Origin: Rhizobacter sp.
GTDB taxonomy: Bacteria > Pseudomonadota > Gammaproteobacteria > Burkholderiales > Burkholderiaceae_C
NCBI GenBank assembly: GCA_025361845.1
Contig: JANYJL010000292.1
Coordinates: 1-63,374, forward strand
Direction of reading: 5' to 3'
Length of the DNA stretch: 63,374 nucleotides
The notes under the pieces are model-generated. The model was not told where the DNA came from. It worked only from the letters and a program-made list of their open reading frames with translations, and did no database searches. The translations under genes were made by a program, and so were the position numbers. Of this stretch, positions 45,966 to 56,622 are shown piece after piece; the stretch's first letter is position 1, and every line of letters begins with the position of its first letter.

Positions 45966-46062
45966 GTCGCCGTAGCGAAGCGCCTATGAAATTGGGCAGT
46001 GCAGGCGACTCATCCTCAGGCCTTCTCTGCACAACTCCGCAGGTGCTTCGTTCCGGCCTGAG
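45963..46062 (+). repeat. 100-nt double-hairpin repeat, copy 3
   Basis: Hairpin 1 is TGAGTCGCC ... GGCGACTCA: the fifth pair is T-A here but C-G in copies 1 and 2, a compensatory change. Hairpin 2 is CTCAGGCC ... GGCCTGAG. Conserved inner words: AGCGAAGC, TGGGCAG, CGCAGGTG, TTCGTTCC. It begins at the glcB stop codon and fills most of the space before the next gene. Confidence 0.88.
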
Positions 46063-46086
46063 CCGGCCTCGCCCGGCCGTGCCGCG

Positions 46087-47322
46087 ATGAACCTCGGTAT
46101 CGACCTGCTCCCCGCCGACTGCGACGTACTCGTCGTCGGTGCCGGCCCCGCCGGTGCCGCAGCAGCGCTCACGCTGGCGCGCGGCGGCATGCAGGTCGTG
46201 CTGGTCGATGCCAAGGCCTTTCCGCGCGACAAGGTCTGCGGTGATGCGCTGATCCCGGACGCGCACCAGGCCCTGCGCCAGCTGGGTGTGCTCGACGCGG
46301 TGATGGCTGTCGCCCAGCCCGTCACGCATGTCGGCTGCATCGCGCCGCGCGGGGGGCGGGTCGACGTGCCGGGCCTGCTGGCCGTCCTGCCGCGCCGGCA
46401 GCTCGACGACATCGTCTGCCGCGCCGCGGTGGCGGCCGGCGCGCGCATGCATGCACCGCTGCGCTTTGTCGCCCCGGTCGAACATGAAGGCGTGGTCTGC
46501 GGCGCGCGCTTGCAACACGGCGATGCAGTGCGCGAGCTGCGTGCGCGCTGGGTGCTGCTCGCCACCGGCGCGGTGCCGCAGGCCCTGCTGGCGGCCGGCA
46601 TGGCGCAGCGGCAAGGGCCGAGCGGCGTGGCGCTGCGCGGCTACGTGAAGAACGCGGCGATGGTCGGCCGCATCGACAAGCTCGAAGTGGTCTGGCACCG
46701 CGCGCTGGCGCCCGGCTACGGCTGGATCTTTCCGTGCCGGGATGGCGTGTTCAACATCGGCGTGGGCATTGCCGACAGCCACTACCGCCAGCGCGGCGGG
46801 GCGCTCGCCCACCAGGCGCTGAACCTGCGCGCGCTGTTCGACGACTTCCAGCGCTGCTACGCGCCGGCGCGCGAGCTGCTGCATGGCGGCGCTCTGCTCG
46901 GGCCGCTGAAGGGCGCGCCGCTGCGTTGTTCGCTCGAAGGCGCGCACTACTCGAAGCCCGGCCTGCTGGTCACCGGCGAGGCGGCGGGCAGCACCTATTC
47001 CTTCACCGGTGAAGGCATCGGCAAGGCCTTGGAGACCGGCATGCTGGCTGCCGAAGCGCTGCTCGCGGGCCGTGCGCAAGGCCGCGGTGATGCCGAGCTG
47101 CGGGCCGACTACGAAGCGCGCCTCGCTGCGCTGAAGCCACGCTTCGCGCTCTACGAGCGCGCCAACCTCGTGAACCGCCACCCCTGGATCGCCGACCTGC
47201 TGATCTGGCGCGGCCGGCGCAGCGCGAGCGTGCGCAAGCGCATGAGCGGCGTGCTCGACGAGACCAGCAACCCGGGGCACCTGATCACCTTCAAAGGGCT
47301 GTGGCGGCTGTTCACCGAGTAG
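46087..47322 (+). CDS. Geranylgeranyl-reductase-family FAD oxidoreductase
   Basis: A 411-residue flavoprotein of the GGR/PHBH fold. FAD-binding motif DVLVVGAGPAGAAAALTLAR, the DKVCGDALIPDAHQAL motif (the CGD signature of geranylgeranyl reductases), and the second FAD motif GLLVTGEAAGSTYSFTGEGI. It may reduce isoprenoid or polyunsaturated chains, or oxidise an alkyl substrate; bacterial members outside phototrophs are mostly unassigned. No bacteriochlorophyll genes are nearby, so chlorophyll synthesis is unlikely from this context. ATG 46087 follows the repeat by 24 nt. Confidence 0.85.
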   Translation: MNLGIDLLPADCDVLVVGAGPAGAAAALTLARGGMQVVLVDAKAFPRDKVCGDALIPDAHQALRQLGVLDAVMAVAQPVTHVGCIAPRGGRVDVPGLLAVLPRRQLDDIVCRAAVAAGARMHAPLRFVAPVEHEGVVCGARLQHGDAVRELRARWVLLATGAVPQALLAAGMAQRQGPSGVALRGYVKNAAMVGRIDKLEVVWHRALAPGYGWIFPCRDGVFNIGVGIADSHYRQRGGALAHQALNLRALFDDFQRCYAPARELLHGGALLGPLKGAPLRCSLEGAHYSKPGLLVTGEAAGSTYSFTGEGIGKALETGMLAAEALLAGRAQGRGDAELRADYEARLAALKPRFALYERANLVNRHPWIADLLIWRGRRSASVRKRMSGVLDETSNPGHLITFKGLWRLFTE

Positions 47323-47338
47323 GCGAAAGCCGCTCGCT

Positions 47339-48058
47339 TCAATCGCCCAGCTCGTCGCTCGAGGCCACACGCGGCAGCACCGGCGCTTCGGCCAGCACAT
47401 CGCGCCAGACCTTCTTCGGCAAAAACGTGCGCAGTTGTTCGATCGCCTGGTCGACCAGCTTCGGGTGCAGCTCGTGGCCGATGCCGGGCAGCACATCGGC
47501 CGTCACGTCGCCGCCCAATGCCAGCAGGCGCTCGGCAGAATCAACGACGGCGGCATGCGGCATCACGCGGTCGTCCAGGCCGTGGAAGATGTGTACGGTG
47601 GTGTCTCGCGGCGCGTGCATCGGCGCGCTCGCGTGGCGGCCTGAAAACGCCAGCACGCGGCCGGCCAGATGCGGCTCGGCCTGCACCGCTTCGAGTGCCA
47701 CGATGGCGCCTTGCGAGAAGCCGACCAGCGCGGTGCGCGGCCAATCGATCTCGAAGCGCGTTTGCAGGTCGCGCACCTGGGCGATGAAACGCGGCAGGGT
47801 CGCGGCCACACGCTCGGGGCGGTTCGTCTCGGTCACGCCGCGCACCGAGAACCACTGGAAGCCGGCACCGCCCCCCGGCACGCCGTCGAAGGGGTCGGGC
47901 GCGTCGATGCACAGCACCGCGGCCTGCGGGTATTCCGCGGCGAGCGCCTGCGCCAGCGGCGCCATGTGGGCGGCACTCGCGCCCACGCCGTGCAGCAGCA
48001 GGAACAGCAGGTCGGGGGCGCCGGTGTCGGGCAGTCGGGCAAGGACGGAGGTAGTCAT
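47339..48058 (-). CDS. Alpha/beta hydrolase (YpfH-type carboxylesterase)
   Basis: A 239-residue soluble hydrolase. LLFLLLHGVGASAAHMAPLA is the oxyanion strand; the nucleophile Ser is in ALVGFSQGAIVALEAV; Asp is in HGLDDRVMPH; His is in LPGIGHELHP. Matches the phospholipase/carboxylesterase subfamily of E. coli YpfH. Cytosolic. The start is at 48058; the longer open frame above it is antisense to the next gene. Confidence 0.88.
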   Translation of the reverse strand: MTTSVLARLPDTGAPDLLFLLLHGVGASAAHMAPLAQALAAEYPQAAVLCIDAPDPFDGVPGGGAGFQWFSVRGVTETNRPERVAATLPRFIAQVRDLQTRFEIDWPRTALVGFSQGAIVALEAVQAEPHLAGRVLAFSGRHASAPMHAPRDTTVHIFHGLDDRVMPHAAVVDSAERLLALGGDVTADVLPGIGHELHPKLVDQAIEQLRTFLPKKVWRDVLAEAPVLPRVASSDELGD

Positions 48059-48136
48059 TGCTTGCCATTTTCCACCAACGCGCGGGCCCCGCTGACGCAC
48101 AATCCGGCCTCGCCGCCCGGCGACCAGGCCTCCCCG

Positions 48137-48622
48137 ATGCAACTGAACGTCAACGGCAGCACGCACGAACTCGACAACGCCGCCATCGACCCTGCCATGC
48201 CCCTGCTGTGGGTGCTGCGCGATGTGCTCCAGCTCACCGGCACCAAGTACGGCTGCGGCGTCGCGGCCTGCGGGGCCTGCACGGTGCATGTCGATGGCCA
48301 GCCGCTGCGCTCGTGTGTCGTGCCACTGTCGGCGTTGGCCGGCAAGGCCGTGCGCACGATCGAATCGCTCGGCAGCGCCGCGAAGCCGCACGCGCTGCAA
48401 CGCGCCTGGGTGCTGCACCAGGTGCCGCAGTGCGGTTATTGCCAGAGCGGCCTGCTGATGGCCGCGGCGGCGTTGCTGGCATCCAAGCCGAACCCGAGCG
48501 ATGGCGAGATCGATGCCGCCATCACCAACCTGTGCCGTTGCGGAACCACGCCGCGGGTGCGCGAGGCCATCAAGAGCGCTGCGCAAAGCCTGCGCGGCAC
48601 CGGCCCCGGAGCCGCGCGTTGA
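48137..48622 (+). CDS. 2Fe-2S subunit of a molybdenum hydroxylase (IorA-type)
   Basis: A 161-residue iron-sulfur protein. The N-terminal plant-type cluster motif is TKYGCGVAACGACTVHVDG (Cys at the standard spacing, plus CVVPL); the C-terminal cluster is QCGYCQSGLLMAAAALL and ITNLCRCGTTPRVREAI. It shuttles electrons from the Mo centre of the partner subunit. The stop TGA overlaps a TTG start of the next gene (48619-48622). Confidence 0.92.
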   Translation: MQLNVNGSTHELDNAAIDPAMPLLWVLRDVLQLTGTKYGCGVAACGACTVHVDGQPLRSCVVPLSALAGKAVRTIESLGSAAKPHALQRAWVLHQVPQCGYCQSGLLMAAAALLASKPNPSDGEIDAAITNLCRCGTTPRVREAIKSAAQSLRGTGPGAAR

Positions 48623-50925
48623 AACGCCGCCCCTTCCTGCTGACGGGCCTGGGCGCGCTCGGCGCCCTGGTGGTCGGCTGGGGTGTGCTGCCGGTGCGCA
48701 ATCGCCTGGGCACGGCCGATACGCTGCCGGTCGCCGACGGCGAAGTGGGCCTGAACGGCTGGATCAAGATCGCGCGTGACGGCACGGTGGTGCTGGCCAT
48801 GCATCGCAGCGAGATGGGCCAGGGCATCCACACCGCGCTGGCCATGCTGGTGGCCGAGGAACTCGACGTGCCGCTCGCCCGCGTGGCGCTCGTGCAGGCC
48901 GGCCCCGACCGGCTCTACGGCAACATTGCCGGCTTCGTCGCCAACCTGCCGTTCCACCCGACGGAGGCCGAGCCCGGCCACGAGACCCGAACGGTCAAGC
49001 TCGGCCAGGGCCTGGTGGCCAAGCTCGCGCGCGAGTTGGGCATCAACATGACCGGCGGGTCGTCGAGCGTGAGCGACTCCTGGGATGTGCTGCGCCTGGC
49101 CGCCGCCACGGCGCGCGCGCAGCTGCTCGGTGCCGCATCGCTGCAATGGCGGCTGCCGGTCGAGGAGCTGGCGGTGGTCGAAGGTATCGTGAGCCACCCC
49201 TCCGGCCCGAGCGCGCACTACGGCGAGCTGGTGAAGGCGGCGGCCGCCACGCCGCCCGGCGACGTGAAACTCAAGGAGGCGAAGGACTGGCGGCTCATCG
49301 GCACACCCGCGCCGCGTACCGATCTCGTGGCGAAGACCGATGGCACGGCGCGCTTCGGCATCGACATGCGCCCGCCCGGCCTGGTGTTCGCGGTGGTGCG
49401 CCATTGCCCGATGCTCGGTGGCAGCCCTGGCCGTGTCGATGTGACTGCGGCGATGCAGCTGCCCGGAGTCGAACGGGTGGTGCGCCTCGGGCCCTTGGCC
49501 GGCTCGACGGCCGCACTCGCGGTGGTCGGCCGCAGCAGTTGGCATGCGATGCGCGGCGCGCAGGCGCTGGCCATCGAGTGGCAGGCGCCACCGAGCGGCA
49601 CGCTCGACAGCGCGACCATCCTGAGCGCCCTCGAACGCAGCGCGCTCGATGCCGCCCACGCCGTCGCCGACGCACCACGGGGCCTCGCGTTCTACACCCG
49701 TGGCGACGCGGCGCAGGCCGAACGCGATGCGGCGCGCCGCATCGAGCATGTGTACCAGGCACCCTACCTCGCGCACGCGACACTGGAGCCGATCAACTGC
49801 ACCGTTCTCGTGAAGGACGGCCGCGTCGATGTGTGGGCGCCGACCCAGGTGCCGGGCCTCGCGCGGGCCCTGGCCGCACGAGTGGCAGCTGTGCCCGAAG
49901 ACGCAGTGGCGGTGCACGTCACCCTGCTCGGCGGTGGCTTCGGCCGCAGGCTGGACGTGGACTTCGTTGGCCAGGCAGTGCGCGTCGCGCTGGAAACCGG
50001 CGGCCGCCCGGTACAACTGCTGTGGCCGCGCGAAGAAGACATCGGCCACGACTTCTACCGCCCCGCCGGCGTGGCCGTGCTGCGTGCGAGCCTCGACGCG
50101 CAAGGTTCGGTGGTCGGCCTGCACATCACGAGCGCGGGCGACGCCGTCACGCCGCGCTGGATCGAACGTTGCCTGCCCGCGCTTGCCGGCCCGGTCGACG
50201 CTCCCGACAAGACCGCCGCCGAAGGCCTGATCGACCTGCCCTACGCCATCCCGAACCAGCGCATCGCCCACCTCGCGACGACCCACGGCGTGCCGGTCGG
50301 CTACTGGCGCTCGGTCGGCCATTCGCACAACGCCTTCTTCAGCGAGACCTTCATCGACGAGCTCGCCGTGGATGCCAGCGTGGACGCGGTCGCCTTCCGC
50401 CTCGGCCTGCTGAAAGACATGCCGCGCCACGCCGCGGTGCTGCGCCTGGCCGCGGAGAAGGCCGGCTGGCCGGGCTACGGCAATGCGCCGCTGCCGGCGG
50501 GCCGCGCGCGTGGCGTGGCGCTGCATGAGAGCTTCGGCAGCATCGTCGCGCAGGTGCTCGAGGTCTCTCTCGTCGGCGGCCAGCCGCGGGTGCACCGCGT
50601 GGTCTGCGCGGCCGACGTGGGCGTGGTCGTGAACCCCGGCATCGTCGCGCAGCAGATGGAAGGCGGCATCGTGTTCGGTCTCACGGCAGCCCTCTTCGGT
50701 CGCATCGACATCGTCGCGAGCGTGGTGCAACAGCGCAACTTCCCCGACTACCGATTGCTCACCCTGGCGCAGACACCACGCATCGAAACCCACCTGATCG
50801 CCAGCACGCGCAGCCCGGCCGGTGTGGGCGAGCCCGGTGTGCCGCCAGTGGCCCCGGCACTCGGCAATGCGCTGTTCGCGCTGACCGGGCAACGGCAGCG
50901 GAGTCTGCCCTTCAGATCCGCGTGA
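48619..50925 (+). CDS. Molybdopterin-binding subunit of a molybdenum hydroxylase (IorB-type)
   Basis: A 768-residue large subunit, start TTG at 48619 coupled to the previous stop. The N-terminus KRRPFLLTGLGALGALVVGW has a Tat-like RR plus hydrophobic stretch, suggesting folded export or a membrane anchor. Family motifs: GLNGWIKIARDGTVVLAMHR, SEMGQGIHTALAML, LLGGGFGRRLDVDF (Mo-cofactor), GYWRSVGHSHNAFFSETFID and the C-terminal catalytic Glu in AGVGEPGVPPVAPAL. Relatives include isoquinoline 1-oxidoreductase and membrane aldehyde dehydrogenases; a periplasmic aldehyde or N-heterocycle oxidase without an FAD subunit fits. No cytochrome subunit is adjacent. Overlaps the convergent kinase by 14 nt. 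Confidence 0.9.
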   Translation: MKRRPFLLTGLGALGALVVGWGVLPVRNRLGTADTLPVADGEVGLNGWIKIARDGTVVLAMHRSEMGQGIHTALAMLVAEELDVPLARVALVQAGPDRLYGNIAGFVANLPFHPTEAEPGHETRTVKLGQGLVAKLARELGINMTGGSSSVSDSWDVLRLAAATARAQLLGAASLQWRLPVEELAVVEGIVSHPSGPSAHYGELVKAAAATPPGDVKLKEAKDWRLIGTPAPRTDLVAKTDGTARFGIDMRPPGLVFAVVRHCPMLGGSPGRVDVTAAMQLPGVERVVRLGPLAGSTAALAVVGRSSWHAMRGAQALAIEWQAPPSGTLDSATILSALERSALDAAHAVADAPRGLAFYTRGDAAQAERDAARRIEHVYQAPYLAHATLEPINCTVLVKDGRVDVWAPTQVPGLARALAARVAAVPEDAVAVHVTLLGGGFGRRLDVDFVGQAVRVALETGGRPVQLLWPREEDIGHDFYRPAGVAVLRASLDAQGSVVGLHITSAGDAVTPRWIERCLPALAGPVDAPDKTAAEGLIDLPYAIPNQRIAHLATTHGVPVGYWRSVGHSHNAFFSETFIDELAVDASVDAVAFRLGLLKDMPRHAAVLRLAAEKAGWPGYGNAPLPAGRARGVALHESFGSIVAQVLEVSLVGGQPRVHRVVCAADVGVVVNPGIVAQQMEGGIVFGLTAALFGRIDIVASVVQQRNFPDYRLLTLAQTPRIETHLIASTRSPAGVGEPGVPPVAPALGNALFALTGQRQRSLPFRSA

Positions 50926-53900
50926 TCATCGCGGCACGTTCGACGCCGTAACGCAGCAAGGCCTGGCGCAGCTTGCGCGTGTCGATCGGTTTGGACAGGA
51001 AGTCATTCATGCCCGCGGTCAAGGCCTCCTCGCGCTCGGAGACCAGGGCGGCCGCCGTCAGCGCGACGATGGGCAGCTGATCGGCGTCGAAACGCCGGCG
51101 CAGGCGGCGCGCCGTGTCGTGGCCGCTCATGCCGGGCATCTGCACGTCCATCAGCACCATGTCGAAGGGTTTGTCTTGCGTGTGCGCCCGTTCGACGGCG
51201 TCGATCGCCATCGGCCCATCGGCCGCCTGCACCGCCTGCACGCCCCATTGTTCGAGCAGGGCCACGCCGATCATCATGTTCACCGGGTTGTCCTCGACCA
51301 GCAGCACGCGCAGGCCGCGCAGGGCGCTGATGTCGTCGGCGCGCGTCTCGGGCGGCATGGCCTCGTTCGCATCGGCCAGGGCCAGCGGCAACTCGACCCA
51401 GAAGCGGCTGCCCGCGCCCGGCACGCTGTGCACACCGACCTCACCACCCATCAGCGTGGCGAGTTCACGGCAGATCGACAGGCCCAGGCCGGTGCCGCCG
51501 AAGCGCCGCGTGGTCGACTCATCCGCCTGCACGAAGGGCATGAACAAGCGGGCCTGCGTCGCCATGTCGATGCCGCAACCGGTGTCGCTGATTTCGACGC
51601 GCAGCCGCAGCGGCGCGGCCATGCGGGCGTCGATGTGGATGGTCCCGCGCTCGGTGAACTTCAGCGCGTTGGTGAGGTAGTTGCTGAGGATCTGGCGCAG
51701 CCGCACCGGGTCGGCGCGCACCGCGGGTGGCACGTCGTTCGCGACCGTGAAGCTGAGCGCCAGCCCCTTCGCTTCGGCCAGCGCCTGGTAGGTGCGGTGC
51801 ACCGCCGCCAGCGTGTCGCGCAGGCCGAAGGCGACGGTCTCCAGCGTGATCTTGCCGGCCTCGATCTTCGACAGGTCGAGGATGTCGGAAATGATGCCCG
51901 CCAGCCCCTCGGCACTGTCGACGATCTGGTGCAGGTACTGCTGCCGCCGCGACGCATCCAGCCCGTCCTGCATGGCCAGGCGGGCGAGACCCAGCAGGCC
52001 GTTCAGCGGCGTGCGGATCTCGTGGCTGGTGTTGGCGAGGAAGGCGCTCTTGGCGCGGCTGGCCGCTTCAGCGGCGTCGCGTGCGCTGGCCAGGGCCTGA
52101 TCGAACTGGCGCCGCTCGGTGATGTCTTCGATGATCCAGATGGTGCCGCCGCGGCGCGGGTGTGTCGGGTCCACCGCCTTGGCGAGCAAACGGCACCACA
52201 GGCGCGTGCCGTCGCGGCGCAGCATCTCGCGCACCACCTCGATCGATTCGCCGCGGGTCAGCGGTTCGGCGATCTCGTGGCCGAGGGCTTCGTACTCGAT
52301 CTCGCTGGCCCACACTGCCGCACCGGGCTGACCGATGAGCGCGCCCGGTGCCCAGCCCAGCATGCGCTCGATGGCCGGGTTGGCGAGCACGAACACACGA
52401 TCGCGCGTGAGCGCCACGCCGACCGAGGCGTTCTCGAGAATCGCCTCGCGCTCCAGGCGTTGGCGCTCGCTGACCGTCACGTCGCGGCCGGTGATGACGA
52501 GGTAGTCGTGGCCATCCATCTCGAAGCGCGCGGCCGAGACGCGCATCGGCACCAACGCGCCCGCCTTGGTGCGCAGCACCGTCGGCACCTCGGCCACGCG
52601 GCCGTGCGCGCGGATCTCGGCCAGCAGCCGCGCACGGTCCGCCGGCACGTCCCAGATGCCGAGTTCGACGGCGGTTCGCCCGCGCGCTTCCTCGATGCTG
52701 TAGCCCGAGACGCGGGCGAAACTGTCGTTGACGAGCAGGTAGCGCCCGCTCGCCATGTCGGCGAGGGTGATGCAGTCGGGGCTGGTCGCGAACAGCAGGG
52801 ACAGCATCGATTCGGAGCGGCGCAGCGCCGCTTCGGCAGCCACCCGTACTGTCACGTCGAAGTAGATCGAGAGGATGGCCGGGCCATCGGCGGCGGCCAC
52901 CCGCACCCCGGTGGCTTGCAGGGTCACCGGCCGGCCGCTGCGCGAGAGCATGCGCAATTCGGCCACCGGCAGGTCGTGGCCCAGGGGCATGTGTTCGAGC
53001 CGCGCGATGCGCTCGCGCAGCAGGGCACGCGTTTCGACATCGGCAGTCGCTTCGATCAGGCTGAAGCCGACCATCGCATCGCGACCGGCCACGCCGAAGA
53101 TGCGCGCCGCGGCATCGTTCGCATCGATCACCAGGCCCTGGCGTTGCAGCAGCAAGGGCGAGGGCGAGCGTTCGAACAAGTCGCGGTAGCGCGCCTCGCT
53201 GGCCGCGGTGGCCTGCTGCGCCCAGACCTGCTCGCTGATGTCGCGCCCCACGCCCCAGTAGCCGCGGAACACACCGCGTGCATCGAACTTCGGCTCGCCA
53301 CTGATGCTCAGGTAGCGCATGCCGCCCGGCGTGGGGCGGCGCAGCACCAGCGCCTTGAAGGGCAGGTGCGCTTCGAGGTCAGCGCGGTGCGCATCGAACA
53401 CTTCGTCGTTCAGACCCAGCGTGTCGTCGGCCTCCCAGGGCGTTAGGCCGATCAGCGAGGCGTGGTTGAAACCGCTGGCCGACGGGCTTTCCGAGACGTA
53501 GGTGAAGCGGTGCTGCGCGTCCTGCTCCCAGTACCAATCGACCGCGACGCGCAGCAGCGAGTGAAAGCGCTGTTCGCGCTCGCGCGCGGCGGCGACGTAG
53601 TGCGTGGTCACACGTGAGATCAGCAAGCCGCCCGAGATGCTGCACGCCACCAGCAGCAGTTGCCGGAACACGCGCATCGCCTGCGGGGTGTCGGGCACTG
53701 CTTGCAGACCGCGCACCCAGTGTTCCTGCTCGGCCCAGGTCAGGCCCAGCACCATCGCCACGGCGAACACCGCCATCCCGGCGCCGTGGCGCACGCCGGC
53801 CGTGATGCTGATGACGCAGATGATCAGGCAGGCGAAACCGAGCGCTTGCCCGTGGGTGCCTTCGCCCAGGCCGATGGCCATCAGCACCACGAACAGCAGT

Positions 53901-54166
53901 GCGCCCCAGCCCGCCAGCAGCGACGCGGCAGGCATGCCGATGCGGCGCTCCAGGAAGCCCGTGGCGGCGAAGACGGCCGCCATCACCAGGCAGGCCATGA
54001 CGACCAGCGCGCGCATGGCCGGTGTGAGGTGCAGCGGCGCCAGCGCATAAACCGGCGCACTCACAAGGCAGGCGGCCGCCCCGGTGCCGAAGAACAGCCG
54101 CACGACCAGCGAACCGACACGGCTGCCGGAGTCGGGGTCGTTGGAAGGCTGGGGCAGGACGGTCAT
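50912..54166 (-). CDS. Hybrid sensor histidine kinase with membrane region, four PAS domains and receiver
   Basis: A 1084-residue protein. Residues 15-195 have six to seven hydrophobic helices (a MASE-like membrane sensor). Four PAS domains follow at about 205-325, 330-450, 455-575 and 580-705, each with the typical DVT/DIS or DITERR boundary. The kinase has the H-box FLANTSHEIRTPLNGLLGLA, N-box LSNYLTNALKFT, and DTGCGIDMATQARLFMPF with GGTGLGLSICRELATL. A C-terminal receiver (VLLVEDNPVNMMIG, phospho-Asp in MVLMDVQMPGMSG) completes the hybrid. No histidine-phosphotransfer protein or output regulator is in the window. Signal unknown. Confidence 0.92.
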   Translation of the reverse strand: MTVLPQPSNDPDSGSRVGSLVVRLFFGTGAAACLVSAPVYALAPLHLTPAMRALVVMACLVMAAVFAATGFLERRIGMPAASLLAGWGALLFVVLMAIGLGEGTHGQALGFACLIICVISITAGVRHGAGMAVFAVAMVLGLTWAEQEHWVRGLQAVPDTPQAMRVFRQLLLVACSISGGLLISRVTTHYVAAAREREQRFHSLLRVAVDWYWEQDAQHRFTYVSESPSASGFNHASLIGLTPWEADDTLGLNDEVFDAHRADLEAHLPFKALVLRRPTPGGMRYLSISGEPKFDARGVFRGYWGVGRDISEQVWAQQATAASEARYRDLFERSPSPLLLQRQGLVIDANDAAARIFGVAGRDAMVGFSLIEATADVETRALLRERIARLEHMPLGHDLPVAELRMLSRSGRPVTLQATGVRVAAADGPAILSIYFDVTVRVAAEAALRRSESMLSLLFATSPDCITLADMASGRYLLVNDSFARVSGYSIEEARGRTAVELGIWDVPADRARLLAEIRAHGRVAEVPTVLRTKAGALVPMRVSAARFEMDGHDYLVITGRDVTVSERQRLEREAILENASVGVALTRDRVFVLANPAIERMLGWAPGALIGQPGAAVWASEIEYEALGHEIAEPLTRGESIEVVREMLRRDGTRLWCRLLAKAVDPTHPRRGGTIWIIEDITERRQFDQALASARDAAEAASRAKSAFLANTSHEIRTPLNGLLGLARLAMQDGLDASRRQQYLHQIVDSAEGLAGIISDILDLSKIEAGKITLETVAFGLRDTLAAVHRTYQALAEAKGLALSFTVANDVPPAVRADPVRLRQILSNYLTNALKFTERGTIHIDARMAAPLRLRVEISDTGCGIDMATQARLFMPFVQADESTTRRFGGTGLGLSICRELATLMGGEVGVHSVPGAGSRFWVELPLALADANEAMPPETRADDISALRGLRVLLVEDNPVNMMIGVALLEQWGVQAVQAADGPMAIDAVERAHTQDKPFDMVLMDVQMPGMSGHDTARRLRRRFDADQLPIVALTAAALVSEREEALTAGMNDFLSKPIDTRKLRQALLRYGVERAAMITRI

Positions 54167-54242
54167 GGGTGGGGCACGGGTCGGGCCGATTGCCCACGTC
54201 GGGTTATCGGCAGCGGGCGCCCATTTTTTCAGACTTCAGGCC

Positions 54243-54286
54243 GCGGCAGGCGTGACGGAGTGGGGGCTTTGCCTGCCGCAGCAGGC
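54243..54286. other. Two mutually exclusive hairpins between pyrF and the hybrid kinase
   Basis: GCGGCAGGC (54243-54251) can pair with GCCTGCCGC (54271-54279). The latter's GCCTGC (54271-54276) can instead pair with GCAGGC (54281-54286) across a CGCA tetraloop. Such switching arms could end or attenuate pyrF transcription, but there is no T run in that direction. Confidence 0.35.
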
Positions 54287-54304
54287 GTGCGCGCCCGCCC
54301 CGGC

Positions 54305-55132
54305 TCAGCCGCCCGGAGCCAGCAGCGCCCGGGTTTGCAGCGCCACCCGGCGCGCAGCGGCCGCGTAGTCGTCGCCCGAGGAGGCGTAGAGCACGGCCCG
54401 CGAGGAGTTCACGATGATCGGCGCCGCGCCCGGCCGGCCGGCCCGCAACGTGGCCTGCGCATCCCCGCCCTGCGCACCGACGCCGGGGATGAGCAGGGGC
54501 AGCGAGGGCGCCAGTGCGCGCACGCGGGCAATCTCCTGCGGGTAGGTGGCGCCGACCACGAGGCCGAGCTGGCCGTTGCGGTTCCACTCGCCCTGGGCCA
54601 ACCGCGCGATGCGTTCGTACAGCAACTCGTCGGGCTGGCCGTTCGCGCCAGTGAGACGTTGCGACTGGAAATCGTCACCGCCGGGGTTCGAGGTGCGGCA
54701 CAGCAGGATCGCGCCCTTGTCCGGGTAGCGCAGGTAGGGCTCGATCGAATCGAAGCCCATGAAGGGCGAGAGCGTCACCGCATCGGCCCGGTAGCGTTCG
54801 AAGGCTTCGCGCGCGTACTGCTCGGCGGTGCTGCCGATGTCGCCGCGTTTGGCGTCCAGGATCACCGGCACCTCGGGTGCCACGTGTTTGATGTGCGCCA
54901 TCAGCCGTTCGAGCTGGTCTTCGGCGCGGTTCGCGGCGAAGTAGGCGATCTGGGGTTTGAAGGCGATGACGAGGTCTTTCGTCGCATCGACGATGGCCGC
55001 GCAGAACTCGAAGATGCGTGTCGCGTCGCCCTTCATTGCGCCCGGGAACTTCGCAGGTTCGGGGTCGAGGCCGACGCACAGCAGGCTGTTGTTCTTGCGC
55101 TCGGCCTGGATGAGTTGGTCGGTGAATTTCAT
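54305..55132 (-). CDS. pyrF: Orotidine 5'-phosphate decarboxylase (type 2)
   Basis: A 275-residue enzyme making UMP from OMP, the last step of pyrimidine synthesis. Start MKFTDQLIQAERKNNSLLCV. Catalytic Asp-Lys-Asp motif in VPVILDAKRGDIGSTAEQYA; substrate loop LPLLIPGVGAQGGDAQATL; IVNSSRAVLYAS. The length and DAKRGD motif mark the longer type 2 subfamily common in beta-proteobacteria. Full length. Confidence 0.93.
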   Translation of the reverse strand: MKFTDQLIQAERKNNSLLCVGLDPEPAKFPGAMKGDATRIFEFCAAIVDATKDLVIAFKPQIAYFAANRAEDQLERLMAHIKHVAPEVPVILDAKRGDIGSTAEQYAREAFERYRADAVTLSPFMGFDSIEPYLRYPDKGAILLCRTSNPGGDDFQSQRLTGANGQPDELLYERIARLAQGEWNRNGQLGLVVGATYPQEIARVRALAPSLPLLIPGVGAQGGDAQATLRAGRPGAAPIIVNSSRAVLYASSGDDYAAAARRVALQTRALLAPGG

Positions 55133-55176
55133 GTCCTTGGGTCCGGTGTTCGCTCTCAGCGATCGAGCGGGCCAAA

Positions 55177-56622
<1,446 letters not shown>

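Noticed and set aside
35575-46062. Repeats considered as a CRISPR array or insertion sequence
   Set aside because: Three dispersed copies kilobases apart, no spacers, no transposase, no direct target duplications seen; palindromic structure fits a small non-autonomous element instead.
46087-47322. Geranylgeranyl reductase-like protein as BchP (bacteriochlorophyll)
   Set aside because: No photosynthesis gene in the window, and many bacteria without photosynthesis have this family; function left open.
48436-50892. Open frame of 818 codons on the minus strand, antisense to the molybdenum hydroxylase large subunit
   Set aside because: Composition is the His/Arg/Gln-rich mirror typical of antisense frames in GC-rich genes; the sense strand has clear family motifs.
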